Assembly (NCBI GenBank): GCA_028047635.1
Contig: JAOFXR010000002.1
Location: 46,851 to 110,850, forward strand
Length of the DNA: 64,000 nt
Source of the DNA: Verrucomicrobiales bacterium
GTDB taxonomy: Bacteria; Verrucomicrobiota; Verrucomicrobiia; Verrucomicrobiales; DEV007
Direction: 5' to 3'
The first letter of the stretch is position 1; each line of letters starts with the position of its first letter. The position numbers were made by a program, and so were the translations under genes. Of the stretch, positions 52,789-61,357 are shown one piece after another. The notes beneath the pieces were generated by a model. That model saw only the letters and a program-made list of their open reading frames with translations. It was not told where the DNA came from and ran no database searches.

Positions 52789-54159
52789 TTAGCTTAGTAA
52801 GGTAATTACCTTCTCCATTGCCGCTGCCCGGCTCCCCTTTACGAGGAGAAGATCTCCGGCCGCGACATGACCACGAAGATATTCAGCCGCGGCTTCGTGA
52901 TCGTTAAAATTCAAATTCTCGCCGGCAAGACTGGCGGCCCCTTCGTTTATCAAAGAAGCTCGAGCGCCAACGGTCACAAGAGTATCGACTCCCATCGCAA
53001 CCACCCGCTCGCCGAGGACTCGGTGCTCACTCTCTTCGTGCTCGCCGAGTTCTCCCATAAACCCCAGAACAGCCACTTTACGACCACTAACAACCTCCTC
53101 TTTCACCGCGTGAAGCGCAGCGAGCATGGAGTCCGGATTAGCATTGTAACTGTCATCGAGAACCGTCACCCCATTGATGATGCGCTCCTGGAGACGTCCA
53201 CCTGTCATTTCGACATTGGAAAGCCTCTCACTGATATCCGCAGCACTAATTCCCCGCTTAAAACCAACCGCTGCCGCAAGAAGACCATTCATCACCATGT
53301 GGCGACCACGAACGGGAAGACTGACTTTGGCATCATCGCCGAATTTTGAAGAAAGGAGAAACTCGGTTCGTCCACCGGAAACGGAAACAACCTCATGCGC
53401 TTGAACCTCTCCTACATCGAAGCCCACTCCGACCATTTCGCAGGCAACCGTATCCGAGACAAATGAATAGAAATCATCGCTTTGAGGCATCACACAAAAG
53501 CCATCTAAAGCAACCGCAGCAGGCAGCGAAGCCTTTTCCGCAGCGATCGCCTCGCGAGTCTTCATGTGTTCGATATGCGCGGTTCCGATGTGGGTAATCA
53601 CTGCGGCGTCGGGCTGTCCGATCTCAGCAAGCACCTCGATCTCACCGGGGTGATTCATCCCCATTTCCCAAACCCCGTAGCGATCCTCGCTAGAGCCTGA
53701 CAAAACAGTTAAAGGTAGCCCAATGTGATTATTCAAATTACCACTGGTCTTATTCACCGGACCGTCCGCCTCAAGAACAGCGCTGAGAAAATCTTTACAT
53801 GAAGTCTTTCCGTTACTTCCTGTCACGCCCACCACAAACTGATCGCGATTGGAACGCCTGTGATTCATTGCCATAGCCTGAAGCCCGGCAAGCGTATCTT
53901 TCACGCGAATGATACCGCCACGAAAAGACTCCGTCGAAGCAGGAAGATCGCTTACCAGAACAGCAGGAGCAACGTTAGCAGCGACATCACCAAGAAAATG
54001 ATGCGCGTCGAACTTATCCCCTTTCAAGGCCACAAAGAGCTGGCTCGCCTCGACGTTGCGCGAGTCTGTCGAGACAGATTCAATCACCGAAGCAGGACGG
54101 CCCTGGATGAGCGCACCGTCGACCCATTCAGCAATCTGAAGGAGAGTTGCAGGAATCAT
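52789..54159 (-). CDS. murF: UDP-N-acetylmuramoyl-tripeptide--D-alanyl-D-alanine ligase
   Basis: The 456 residues have an N-terminal UDP-binding domain (ESVSTDSRNVEASQLFVALKG) and the ATP motif GVTGSNGKTSCKDFL. NLNNHIGLPLTVL, EMGMNHPGEIEVLAEIGQPDAAVITHIGTAHIE (in parts) and VLDDSYNANPDSMLAALHAV follow. It adds D-Ala-D-Ala to the UDP-MurNAc tripeptide. The start overlaps the end of murE by 4 bp (ATGA). Confidence 0.96.
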   Translation of the reverse strand: MIPATLLQIAEWVDGALIQGRPASVIESVSTDSRNVEASQLFVALKGDKFDAHHFLGDVAANVAPAVLVSDLPASTESFRGGIIRVKDTLAGLQAMAMNHRRSNRDQFVVGVTGSNGKTSCKDFLSAVLEADGPVNKTSGNLNNHIGLPLTVLSGSSEDRYGVWEMGMNHPGEIEVLAEIGQPDAAVITHIGTAHIEHMKTREAIAAEKASLPAAVALDGFCVMPQSDDFYSFVSDTVACEMVGVGFDVGEVQAHEVVSVSGGRTEFLLSSKFGDDAKVSLPVRGRHMVMNGLLAAAVGFKRGISAADISERLSNVEMTGGRLQERIINGVTVLDDSYNANPDSMLAALHAVKEEVVSGRKVAVLGFMGELGEHEESEHRVLGERVVAMGVDTLVTVGARASLINEGAASLAGENLNFNDHEAAAEYLRGHVAAGDLLLVKGSRAAAMEKVITLLS

Positions 54160-55643
54160 CCTTCCCCCTTTTCTGATCGGAGGTTGATCTGTTTCCTCGC
54201 TTCTTTCCGATCATCGAAAGCATGGCGGATTCCGTTCACTTCCTGGTAAGCCTCGTGCCCTTTCCCTGCAATAAGAACAATATCCCTCTCACCTGCAATA
54301 TCGATCGCGTGCGCGATCGCGCGGCGTCGATTTTCAATGACGTCATACTCGGATTCTTTAAACCCCTTCTCAGCATCATCCAAAATCTGTTGTGGATCCT
54401 CAGTTCTCGGATTGTCAGAGGTGAGAACACAGAAGTCGCTTCCCTCTTCGGCCGCGAGCGCCATCTGAGGACGCTTCAACATATCCCTGTCACCACCACA
54501 TCCAAAGACGGTGATGATGCGATTAGGAGACAACCCACGAAGCGAACGAAGCACGTTTACAAGGGCATCGGGAGTGTGTGCGTAGTCAACAAAGACACGG
54601 TAGTTAATCTGCCGATCACTGACCGCTTCAAGACGTCCTGGAACTTGAGGGGCATCAGCCATCTTCGCAATTACTTCGCGCAAATTTAGACCCACCGCGT
54701 TCGCCGATGCAATCGCAGCCACCGTGTTATAAACATTAAACTCACCGATCAAAGGTGTTTTCACGAGAAAGGAGCGCTCTTTGTATTTCAACGAAAACTG
54801 AGTCCCGTTCAGATCTGAGCGAATATCACCAATCAAAAAGTCTGAACTAACAGAACGCCCATAACTAAGCATCTTCTGTTGTTCGAAAGGCATCTTGAGA
54901 AGCCGGTCGCCATAGACATCATCAGAATTGACGATGGAAACCCCTTTCTTAGCGGACTCATTTTCGATCTGAGAAAACAAGAGCGCCTTCGCCTGAAAAT
55001 ACTCATCCATGTTGGAATGATAGTCGAGATGGTCCTGGGAAAGATTGGTGAAAACTCCCACATTAAAAGACACCCCTTCGACACGCTTCTGAGCAAGTCC
55101 GTGTGAAGAAACTTCCATCGCTACGCCGCGACAATCAGCATCCCGCATCTCACGAAGCAACCTGTGCAAATCAGGAGCCTCAGGTGTCGTATGCGGCGCG
55201 TCGTAAAATTCATCCCCGGTTGCATAACGAACCGTCCCAATCATTCCAGCACGATGAAGAACGGACTGAAGCAGGTAATGAACCAGAAAAGCAGTGGTCG
55301 TCTTTCCGTTCGTTCCCGTGATGCCAATGACAGGAAACTCGAGTGAAGGATTGCCTTCAAGATTGGCGGCGATTCGGCCCATTGCTCCGCGTGCATCAGC
55401 CACGTGTAACCACGTTCCGGTGAACTCGGCAGGGTAAGGCTTCTCACTTACGATAGCCACGGCACCGTTCTCGATCGCAGACTCAATGAATTCGTGCCCA
55501 TCACTTCCCACCCCTTTGAGCGCGCAAAAAACGCCCCCGGTCGAAACTTTTCGCGAGTCATAAAAAACTCCTGACACATCAATATTGAGAGGTCCGGTAA
55601 CCGACTTCACATGGATAGAAGCTATGGCATCTTCTAATTTCAT
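54156..55643 (-). CDS. murE: UDP-N-acetylmuramoyl-tripeptide synthetase (meso-DAP type)
   Basis: The 495-residue protein has an N-terminal domain (GVFYDSRKVSTGGVFCALKG) and the ATP motif GITGTNGKTTTAFL. NLSQDHLDYHSNMDEYFQAKA and a C-terminal domain with DNPRTEDP follow. DNPR is the signature for adding meso-diaminopimelate rather than lysine, so the wall should be of mDAP type. The family's VDYAHTPDAL and GKGHEAYQ segments are present. It overlaps both ftsI (4 bp) and murF (4 bp). Confidence 0.96.
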   Translation of the reverse strand: MKLEDAIASIHVKSVTGPLNIDVSGVFYDSRKVSTGGVFCALKGVGSDGHEFIESAIENGAVAIVSEKPYPAEFTGTWLHVADARGAMGRIAANLEGNPSLEFPVIGITGTNGKTTTAFLVHYLLQSVLHRAGMIGTVRYATGDEFYDAPHTTPEAPDLHRLLREMRDADCRGVAMEVSSHGLAQKRVEGVSFNVGVFTNLSQDHLDYHSNMDEYFQAKALLFSQIENESAKKGVSIVNSDDVYGDRLLKMPFEQQKMLSYGRSVSSDFLIGDIRSDLNGTQFSLKYKERSFLVKTPLIGEFNVYNTVAAIASANAVGLNLREVIAKMADAPQVPGRLEAVSDRQINYRVFVDYAHTPDALVNVLRSLRGLSPNRIITVFGCGGDRDMLKRPQMALAAEEGSDFCVLTSDNPRTEDPQQILDDAEKGFKESEYDVIENRRRAIAHAIDIAGERDIVLIAGKGHEAYQEVNGIRHAFDDRKEARKQINLRSEKGEG

Positions 55644-57505
55644 TCCGCTGTATTCGCTGCAAGCGTTGCCGCATCCTCTCCGAGAAGTTCTTCCGGTTTA
55701 TCCGGATCAATATTCAAAATCTTTACTGCATCTTCGGAAATCGCCTTAAACACCGGTGCCGCAACCGAACCACCGTAAACTTCTTTTCCGTCAACTCTCG
55801 GATCATCGATCACAATGAGACCGACCAACTCAGGATTGTCAGCGGGAAGAAACCCCATGAAGGAAACGATATAGCGACCTTTCGCATAGCCAACATTCTC
55901 AATGTGCTTTCGGGCCGTCCCTGTTTTTCCAGCCACCGTGTAGCCTGCCACGCGCCCCTTAGCCCCAGTGCCAGTATCGAGCATAGCATCCATCATGCAC
56001 ACCTTGACCTGCTCAGCAGCTCTCTCGCTAATCACTCGACGGCGAGCCCTCAGGTCGCTCTTTTCGAGCGCCGCATCACGGCCGCCAGCCATGGTTCCGG
56101 AAATAACAGTGGGAGGAAGATAAACCCCTTTGTTAGCAATTACGGTGCAGGCCATCGCCATTTGAATCGGTGTCACTGCCACCTCATACCCCATCACCTG
56201 ACTCGAGAAGGAAGTCCGTGACCATTTGCTCACCGGAAATACCCTGCCGTTTGCCTCCGCAGTGAGTTCGATACCTGTCTTACCACCGAAACCGAACTGC
56301 CCCATGTAATGATGGAAAACGTGCTTATTTAACGGACGGGCAACCAGGTAGGCTCCAATATTGGAGGACTTCGCGAACGCCTGACGGGCGGTTAGGTTCC
56401 CGTAAGGGTGATGATCCTTCAAAGGAAAGCCGTCGAGCGTGTAATTGCCCTGATGACAATCAACATTGCTTGAGGGAGAGGCGATTCCGCGATCAAACGC
56501 GCCACCGTAGCCAACCACCTTGAACGTCGAGCCCGGCTGGTAAAGATCGGTCACCGCTGGATTCCGGCGGATCGGATCCATTCCACGAATCCCCTCTCTC
56601 GTCGCGAGGTCAAAGTGGGGCCGGCTCGCCATCGCAAGCACTTCCCCGGTCTTGGGATTCATCCAAATAGTACTGACCTTTTCAGGGCGAAACTTATCGA
56701 TAATACCATCAAGCTCTCTCTCAACGCTCGCCTGCAAAGCCATGTCGATCGTAAGATAGACATCCTTCCCGGGAGTGGGCTCAACCTGAAGACCGCGGTA
56801 GGCCAGAATCTCACGACGCTTACGGTCCCGCTCGCAGTACCGATAACCGGGAGTACCCAGCATCTCCTCATTAAAAGTCTTCTCGACTCCGGAAACACCG
56901 CTTCCATCCTGATCAACATACCCGATTACTTGTGTTAGTGAGAGCGGACTGGGATAGTAGCGACGCTCACCTTTCTTGAGGTAGAGACCTCTCAGCTTCT
57001 TTTCGTCGAGCACCTTCTCAATCTGACGGGCGTAATCGTCTTCAATATTTCGAGCCAGAACAACAGGACCTCCATCACTGTCTTTGATGGAACGAGAAAC
57101 CTCATGGGCAGGAATACGCAACACCCTCCCCAGCGTCTGAGCAACGTAGCCACGATACTCACTCAGCACTTCCTCTGGCAGATAACGTTTCCGCACTGAT
57201 TGAGGGCTTTCGCCATCACGAGTCGAAAGTCCGATGCATGCCTGCCCGAGATCCTGAAGGTGATAAGGGTCAGCTACGAGAGAGAATACCGTCTGACTGC
57301 GAGCGAGGAGTTCACCGGATCGATCGAAAATCCGACCACGCTGAGCATGAAGTGTTTCTTTATATTCATAGTGAGATCTCGCCTCAGCACTAAGCGACTC
57401 ACCACGGAAAGCCTCAAGCTGCAACAGGCGAACACTCAACACCGAAAGAAGACACACCAGAAGGGCGCATCCTATCGTCAATCGTCTTTTAATTCCTTTT
57501 TCCAA
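55640..57505 (-). CDS. ftsI: Penicillin-binding protein 2/3-type transpeptidase FtsI
   Basis: The 621-residue class B PBP has one N-terminal transmembrane helix (LTIGCALLVCLLSVLSVRLL) and a pedestal domain (RGRIFDRSGELLARS). The transpeptidase motifs are S-x-x-K at Ser326 (QPGSTFKVVG), SSN in FAKSSNIGAYLVA and KTGT in VAGKTGTARKH. It crosslinks septal peptidoglycan with FtsW. Its position just after ftsL-like and before murE is the classical dcw order. Confidence 0.95.
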   Translation of the reverse strand: MEKGIKRRLTIGCALLVCLLSVLSVRLLQLEAFRGESLSAEARSHYEYKETLHAQRGRIFDRSGELLARSQTVFSLVADPYHLQDLGQACIGLSTRDGESPQSVRKRYLPEEVLSEYRGYVAQTLGRVLRIPAHEVSRSIKDSDGGPVVLARNIEDDYARQIEKVLDEKKLRGLYLKKGERRYYPSPLSLTQVIGYVDQDGSGVSGVEKTFNEEMLGTPGYRYCERDRKRREILAYRGLQVEPTPGKDVYLTIDMALQASVERELDGIIDKFRPEKVSTIWMNPKTGEVLAMASRPHFDLATREGIRGMDPIRRNPAVTDLYQPGSTFKVVGYGGAFDRGIASPSSNVDCHQGNYTLDGFPLKDHHPYGNLTARQAFAKSSNIGAYLVARPLNKHVFHHYMGQFGFGGKTGIELTAEANGRVFPVSKWSRTSFSSQVMGYEVAVTPIQMAMACTVIANKGVYLPPTVISGTMAGGRDAALEKSDLRARRRVISERAAEQVKVCMMDAMLDTGTGAKGRVAGYTVAGKTGTARKHIENVGYAKGRYIVSFMGFLPADNPELVGLIVIDDPRVDGKEVYGGSVAAPVFKAISEDAVKILNIDPDKPEELLGEDAATLAANTAE

Positions 57506-57514
57506 AATACTAAA

Positions 57515-57856
57515 TTAGTAAGCGCTAGCAACGGGAACATCTTCGGCAGAGACAGGAGCCATTTCTATTACCCTCTTCGTATCAACTTCTTTCAAATCGC
57601 TTTGAACCCAACGAAGTCTCCGCGACAACTCCTGGCGATCGCGAACCGCAGCGATACGAAGTTCCCAAAGTTCAATCTCCTGATCAAAATCAGCAATCTG
57701 CTCCTCAGCCACACGAATCTCATCTCCCTGAATCACATGCTGATTGCGAACGAGAACGAACCCAACGCCAGTCGCAAGCAACAAGATCGCACCCAGGGCA
57801 AGGCGTGATATCGTGAGCCAGTGAATACGATTTCTGTATCGGTTTCTTTTTTCCAT
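57515..57856 (-). CDS. ftsL: FtsL-like division protein
   Basis: The 113-residue protein has a short basic N-terminus (MEKRNRYRNRIHWL), one transmembrane helix (ISRLALGAILLLATGVGFVLV) and a periplasmic coiled coil (VAEEQIADFDQEIELWELRIAAV) with a tail. This topology, length and location between rsmH and ftsI match FtsL, whose sequence is poorly conserved. It would bridge FtsB and FtsI/FtsW at the septum. Named from position and shape rather than sequence identity. Confidence 0.7.
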   Translation of the reverse strand: MEKRNRYRNRIHWLTISRLALGAILLLATGVGFVLVRNQHVIQGDEIRVAEEQIADFDQEIELWELRIAAVRDRQELSRRLRWVQSDLKEVDTKRVIEMAPVSAEDVPVASAY

Positions 57857-57860
57857 GATC

Positions 57861-58778
57861 TTATAGCTTCACAGCCACCCGAAGCTTCGCACTCCGCGCT
57901 CTGGGGTTACTTTCGACTTCTTCCTTTGTCGGAACGATTGCTCTTCGATGCGGAAGATGGAGACAATACTCAGGGTTCTCGCGGGGTTCAGGCCACTCCG
58001 GACGATCCAGGAAGGGAGTGCTGCGACGACGCATGAAATGCTTCACGATGCGATCTTCCAGCGAATGAAACGTGATGATCGAAAGAACCCCGCCTGTCGC
58101 CAGGTTTCCAAGTGAATTCTCAAGCGTATTCTCCAACACTTCGAGTTCACGATTCACCGCGATTCGAATGGCCTGAAAAACGCGTGTCGCCGGATTCTTT
58201 TTTGAAATCTTTGGGATCACCCGGGAAACAATATCAACCAACTCGGAGGTCCGGTTGATAGCTCCCTGCTCGCGAGCTTTTTCGATTGCTTTGGCAGCAC
58301 GAAACGCATGACGCTCTTCTCCATACTCGCGAAAAATCCGAGTCATCTCGTCCACCGACCACTCATTGACCAGATCCCGAGCTGAAAACTCAGCCCGATC
58401 GTCCATCCTCATATCGAGAGGACCGTCGAAGCGAAAAGAAAAGCCGCGCTCAGGATTATCGAGCTGCTTCGAAGAAACGCCTAAATCCAGGAGGATCCCA
58501 TCAACCTCCTCCACCCCAACCTGAGCGAGAAGCGAATTGATATACTCAAAATTACCCCGAACCGTTAGAAACTGATCACCGTAGTCTTCGAGACGAGCTT
58601 TGGCATGAGCGAGAGCATCGCCATCCTGATCGCATCCGATCACATGAGCCCCCTCATTAAGAAGCCGCTCTGAATGGCCTCCACCGCCAAGAGTGCCGTC
58701 AAAAATTTGCTTGCCGCGAACGGGTGCCATTGCCGCGAGAATCTCGGCTGACATAATGGGTTGATGATAGAATTCCAT
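57861..58778 (-). CDS. rsmH: 16S rRNA (cytosine(1402)-N(4))-methyltransferase RsmH
   Basis: The protein has 305 residues from MEFYHQPIMSAEILAAM, the family's usual start and size. KQIFDGTLGGGGHSERLL is the SAM-binding motif; GCDQDGDALAHAKARL, GILLDLGVSSKQLDNPERGFSF, RMDDRAEFSARDLVNEW and SIITFHSLEDRIVKHFM are typical. It methylates C1402 in the ribosomal decoding centre. The frame is open to 58967, giving 63 extra residues (including GSLAPVDGLEQGKR) with no match to RsmH. They could be an N-terminal extension or an upstream remnant. Confidence 0.92.
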   Translation of the reverse strand: MEFYHQPIMSAEILAAMAPVRGKQIFDGTLGGGGHSERLLNEGAHVIGCDQDGDALAHAKARLEDYGDQFLTVRGNFEYINSLLAQVGVEEVDGILLDLGVSSKQLDNPERGFSFRFDGPLDMRMDDRAEFSARDLVNEWSVDEMTRIFREYGEERHAFRAAKAIEKAREQGAINRTSELVDIVSRVIPKISKKNPATRVFQAIRIAVNRELEVLENTLENSLGNLATGGVLSIITFHSLEDRIVKHFMRRRSTPFLDRPEWPEPRENPEYCLHLPHRRAIVPTKEEVESNPRARSAKLRVAVKL

Positions 58779-59430
58779 ACGTTTACCTTGTTCAAGCCCA
58801 TCAACCGGGGCGAGCGATCCATAATGACGATGATTTAGCCGAAATTCGTCGGATTCCGCATCGGATGAGAGTGCCAATCCTGAAAACGACTCCCCTACCC
58901 GCATCAGGGGCTGTGCCAGATCCGACTGACCTGCGAGCTCCAACCAAGGCTTGATCGATATAATCATAATTATGAAAATCAGGGTAAAAGGAACAAAAAC
59001 AGAAGGTTGAAAGACTCAGAATCGGCGCCTTGTAATTTTCATAAAAAACTAACCTAGGCACAAGTGACTATATTCTCCCAAACTACTGTTAATCAAGCCT
59101 AAATATTAAGTTTTCTAAATTAAATCGTGGTTTCGGGAGAGTTGCCTCCAGAGTGGTCGAGTGCCCCTTCATCCCACTCGTTCGCGTAGTTTAGTCTTCC
59201 ACCGCAATTGGTCGAAAGTGGTGTGCTTCAGCACTCATTCAGGTCGATCCCGGCAGTGAGAGGTCTAAGTCGAATCGACCACCCAATCCCCCTCTGTTCT
59301 GATGATCCAGTCAGCCTGGAAAACTCGAACAAAAATAGGGATCCAGCTGATTTGACCAACGGCCCGGGAGGTTTCCCGCTTCGCTCAGGCATGTTCACAT
59401 CGAGCGGCCCCTCAAGTGTTCCCTCTTCTT
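58779..59430. other. Intergenic region upstream of rsmH
   Basis: This region holds no recognisable mraZ, the gene usually first in a dcw cluster. An AT-rich stretch (about 59035-59130) probably holds the dcw promoter. A segment at about 59133-59180 has tRNA-Ser-like wording but no complete cloverleaf. The plus-strand open frame at 59208-59549 has no recognisable protein. Confidence 0.45.
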
Positions 59431-59841
59431 TCAGCCACCCGGAAGCTCGCCTTCTCCACCCAAAGATGTCGAGGGAGTTTCAAACGCCCCCATCAGCCAC
59501 GCACAGACAATCCCTCCGGAAAAAAACGAGATCCCGACAAGGAAAGTAATTCTGCCGCTTCGATTGTCCCTCCAGTAAATGAGCAATGAATACAAGGCGA
59601 TAAGCGCTTCCCTGAGCATCAGCACTAGACCGAGAGGTCCATGCCACGACAGCGCGCTTAAGGCTTCGCCTCCTTTCATCTGGCGTCCCCGCCGTTCATG
59701 AAAGAAATGATTAAAAGAGAATAGAGCGGAAATCAGGCAGGAAAAACCAATGAGAATCCTAAGCACCATCAAGGTGCCCCCTAACACCTCGATTACCCCG
59801 GGATTTGGCCGTGCCGCCGCGATTAACACTGAGCCGCTCAC
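59431..59841 (-). CDS. Membrane protein of unknown function
   Basis: The 136 residues have about four hydrophobic helices (VLRILIGFSCLISALFSFNHF, GPLGLVLMLREALIALYSLLI, ITFLVGISFFSGGIVCAWLM, with a weaker one at the start) and a polar Gly-rich end (LGGEGELPGG). It starts within the stop of the upstream gene (4-bp overlap), so the two are cotranscribed and probably act together. No family is recognised. Confidence 0.55.
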   Translation of the reverse strand: MSGSVLIAAARPNPGVIEVLGGTLMVLRILIGFSCLISALFSFNHFFHERRGRQMKGGEALSALSWHGPLGLVLMLREALIALYSLLIYWRDNRSGRITFLVGISFFSGGIVCAWLMGAFETPSTSLGGEGELPGG

Positions 59842-60593
59842 TCAGACTCAGGTCGCTTTTTCCCGTCCTTCCTGACTGGGCGTCCCTTACCTTTTCCGCC
59901 ATCGGGACGAACTCCGCTTTCGCGGGGACCGGGACGCAACTTGGCGACCAACTCCTCGACCCTCGGATCAATTTCAACCATTTCAGCCAACACCGTCGTG
60001 CGAAGCTTGCGATACAGATCAAGCTTGCTCTTCCGCACTTCGTCATCCTTCTCCCGACTTGCCTCCAGCTCGGCGATAACCTTCTTCACAGCGGGGCTCT
60101 CCTTCGCTTCGTTTTCGACCTCGCGAAAACGACTCCGCTCTTCATCACTGAAATCGCCTAGCGCGGCAGGAAATCCCATGCTTTCCCCAATGGGGCGCTC
60201 GCCACGGGGAGACAGGCGAAAACCGGGGCCACGACGATCTCCCTTGCGATCAGGCAGCCCCCTACTGAGAGCCTGCAATTTACTTAAGACCTTGGCTGCA
60301 GATGGGTCCGCACGACTAATCGCCGCCATAACCGCCTTATGATAAGCCTCGCTGGACTGCTGTACTTCAGCCCGGGCACTGATCACGGTCGGGTCGGACC
60401 ACACTTCACGGAGCGCCTGCTTCAACTCCTCGCGCTCTTCCTCGGAAAGAGATCCCCATAACTTTGCTTCCCCCTCGTCTAAAGCGGTAGGAGGCCCCTT
60501 CGGTGGTCCCTGGGCTGCTACTTCGGAAACAGAAGCCACCCACAAGGAACCCACCACGGGCAAAAGATACAGGAAACGGAAAAAATCTTTCAT
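59838..60593 (-). CDS. Secreted charged helical protein
   Basis: The protein has 251 residues from MKDFFRFLYLLPVVGSLWVA, a signal peptide ending near SEVAAQG. The mature part is charged and helical (SLSEEEREELKQALREVWSD, DFSDEERSRFREVENEAKES, ASREKDDEVRKSKLDLYRK) with Pro/Gly-rich linkers and a basic tail (KGKGRPVRKDGKKR). It resembles Spy/LTXXQ-type periplasmic helical proteins by character only. The next gene overlaps it by 4 bp. Confidence 0.55.
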   Translation of the reverse strand: MKDFFRFLYLLPVVGSLWVASVSEVAAQGPPKGPPTALDEGEAKLWGSLSEEEREELKQALREVWSDPTVISARAEVQQSSEAYHKAVMAAISRADPSAAKVLSKLQALSRGLPDRKGDRRGPGFRLSPRGERPIGESMGFPAALGDFSDEERSRFREVENEAKESPAVKKVIAELEASREKDDEVRKSKLDLYRKLRTTVLAEMVEIDPRVEELVAKLRPGPRESGVRPDGGKGKGRPVRKDGKKRPESE

Positions 60594-60673
60594 CACTAAC
60601 TCTTTGTTCAACCCATGAGTAAACCACCATCCTTAGGAGAAGTTTCAAGCAATTCCAAACTATTCCTCAAGTT

Positions 60674-61342
60674 TTGTCGAGGGGCATCCATGCCCTCATG
60701 ATTGCTGCCACGCAAACGCCTGCGAGTCTCACCGCTGGCACTAGCGAAGCAAAGCCCGATTTCGTTCCCACTCACATTAAGACACTGGATCAACGCGAAT
60801 TCAAGGAATGCCAACTGATTCGCGCAGAACCTGACGCGCTCCTCATTCGCCACAAGAAAGGGATCGCGAGGCTTTCGTTCTCTGTTTTGAATAAAACTCT
60901 GAAGGATGCCTTTCGCTACAATCCGGACGAAGCCTACAAAGCCGCCTACGCCCATTATGAAAAAGAAAGGCATTTGGAAAAATGGAAGCTCCGCGAAGAA
61001 GAAATAGTCCGGGCGATGCGCAAACATGAAATAATCACAGAAGTCATCAAAACGACGCGGATCGCAGCAGAAGCAACCGTCCTCCGCGCCACCGATGACG
61101 GCATCTATGTGGCGGCCATGCAGATTTGCCAAAACGACGGCTGTGGCAAAATATTGAAGCCATTTGGCCCCGGTTGCCTCTTTTTACCGGAAAACAGCCG
61201 TCACTTGAGGCCGGGAAGCCTATGGAAGGGATATATTTGTCCCCCTCCTGATTATACAGTGCTTGACCTCTACGGGGAAATGTTCACCGTTCCTTTTCAC
61301 AAGGCTCTCACAATCGGTTGCGAAAACACCGGAGAAAGATAG
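60674..61342 (+). CDS. Hypothetical protein with a PVC-type short repeat domain
   Basis: The 222-residue frame starts at TTG 60674; an ATG lies at 60698 (MIAATQTPAS). The first domain (IKTLDQREFKECQLIRAEPDALLIRHKKGIARLSF; broken for length) is a strand-rich module. It is common in verrucomicrobial secreted proteins, where a variant reads ...VEPDGL.I.H..GI..IPF. The later part has GCGKILKPFGPGC with several Cys. The function is unknown. It is followed 15 bp later by the DUF2314 gene. Confidence 0.55.
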   Translation: MSRGIHALMIAATQTPASLTAGTSEAKPDFVPTHIKTLDQREFKECQLIRAEPDALLIRHKKGIARLSFSVLNKTLKDAFRYNPDEAYKAAYAHYEKERHLEKWKLREEEIVRAMRKHEIITEVIKTTRIAAEATVLRATDDGIYVAAMQICQNDGCGKILKPFGPGCLFLPENSRHLRPGSLWKGYICPPPDYTVLDLYGEMFTVPFHKALTIGCENTGER

Positions 61343-61357
61343 CCGCTATGAACCCGC

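Noticed and set aside
59133..59180. tRNA-Ser-like start (GAGAGTTGCC...AGAGTGGTCGAGTG) upstream of the dcw cluster
   Set aside because: No complete acceptor, anticodon or T arm could be folded; at best a remnant.
59208..59549. Plus-strand open frame upstream of the membrane gene at 59431
   Set aside because: It overlaps a better-supported minus-strand gene and shows no coding character.
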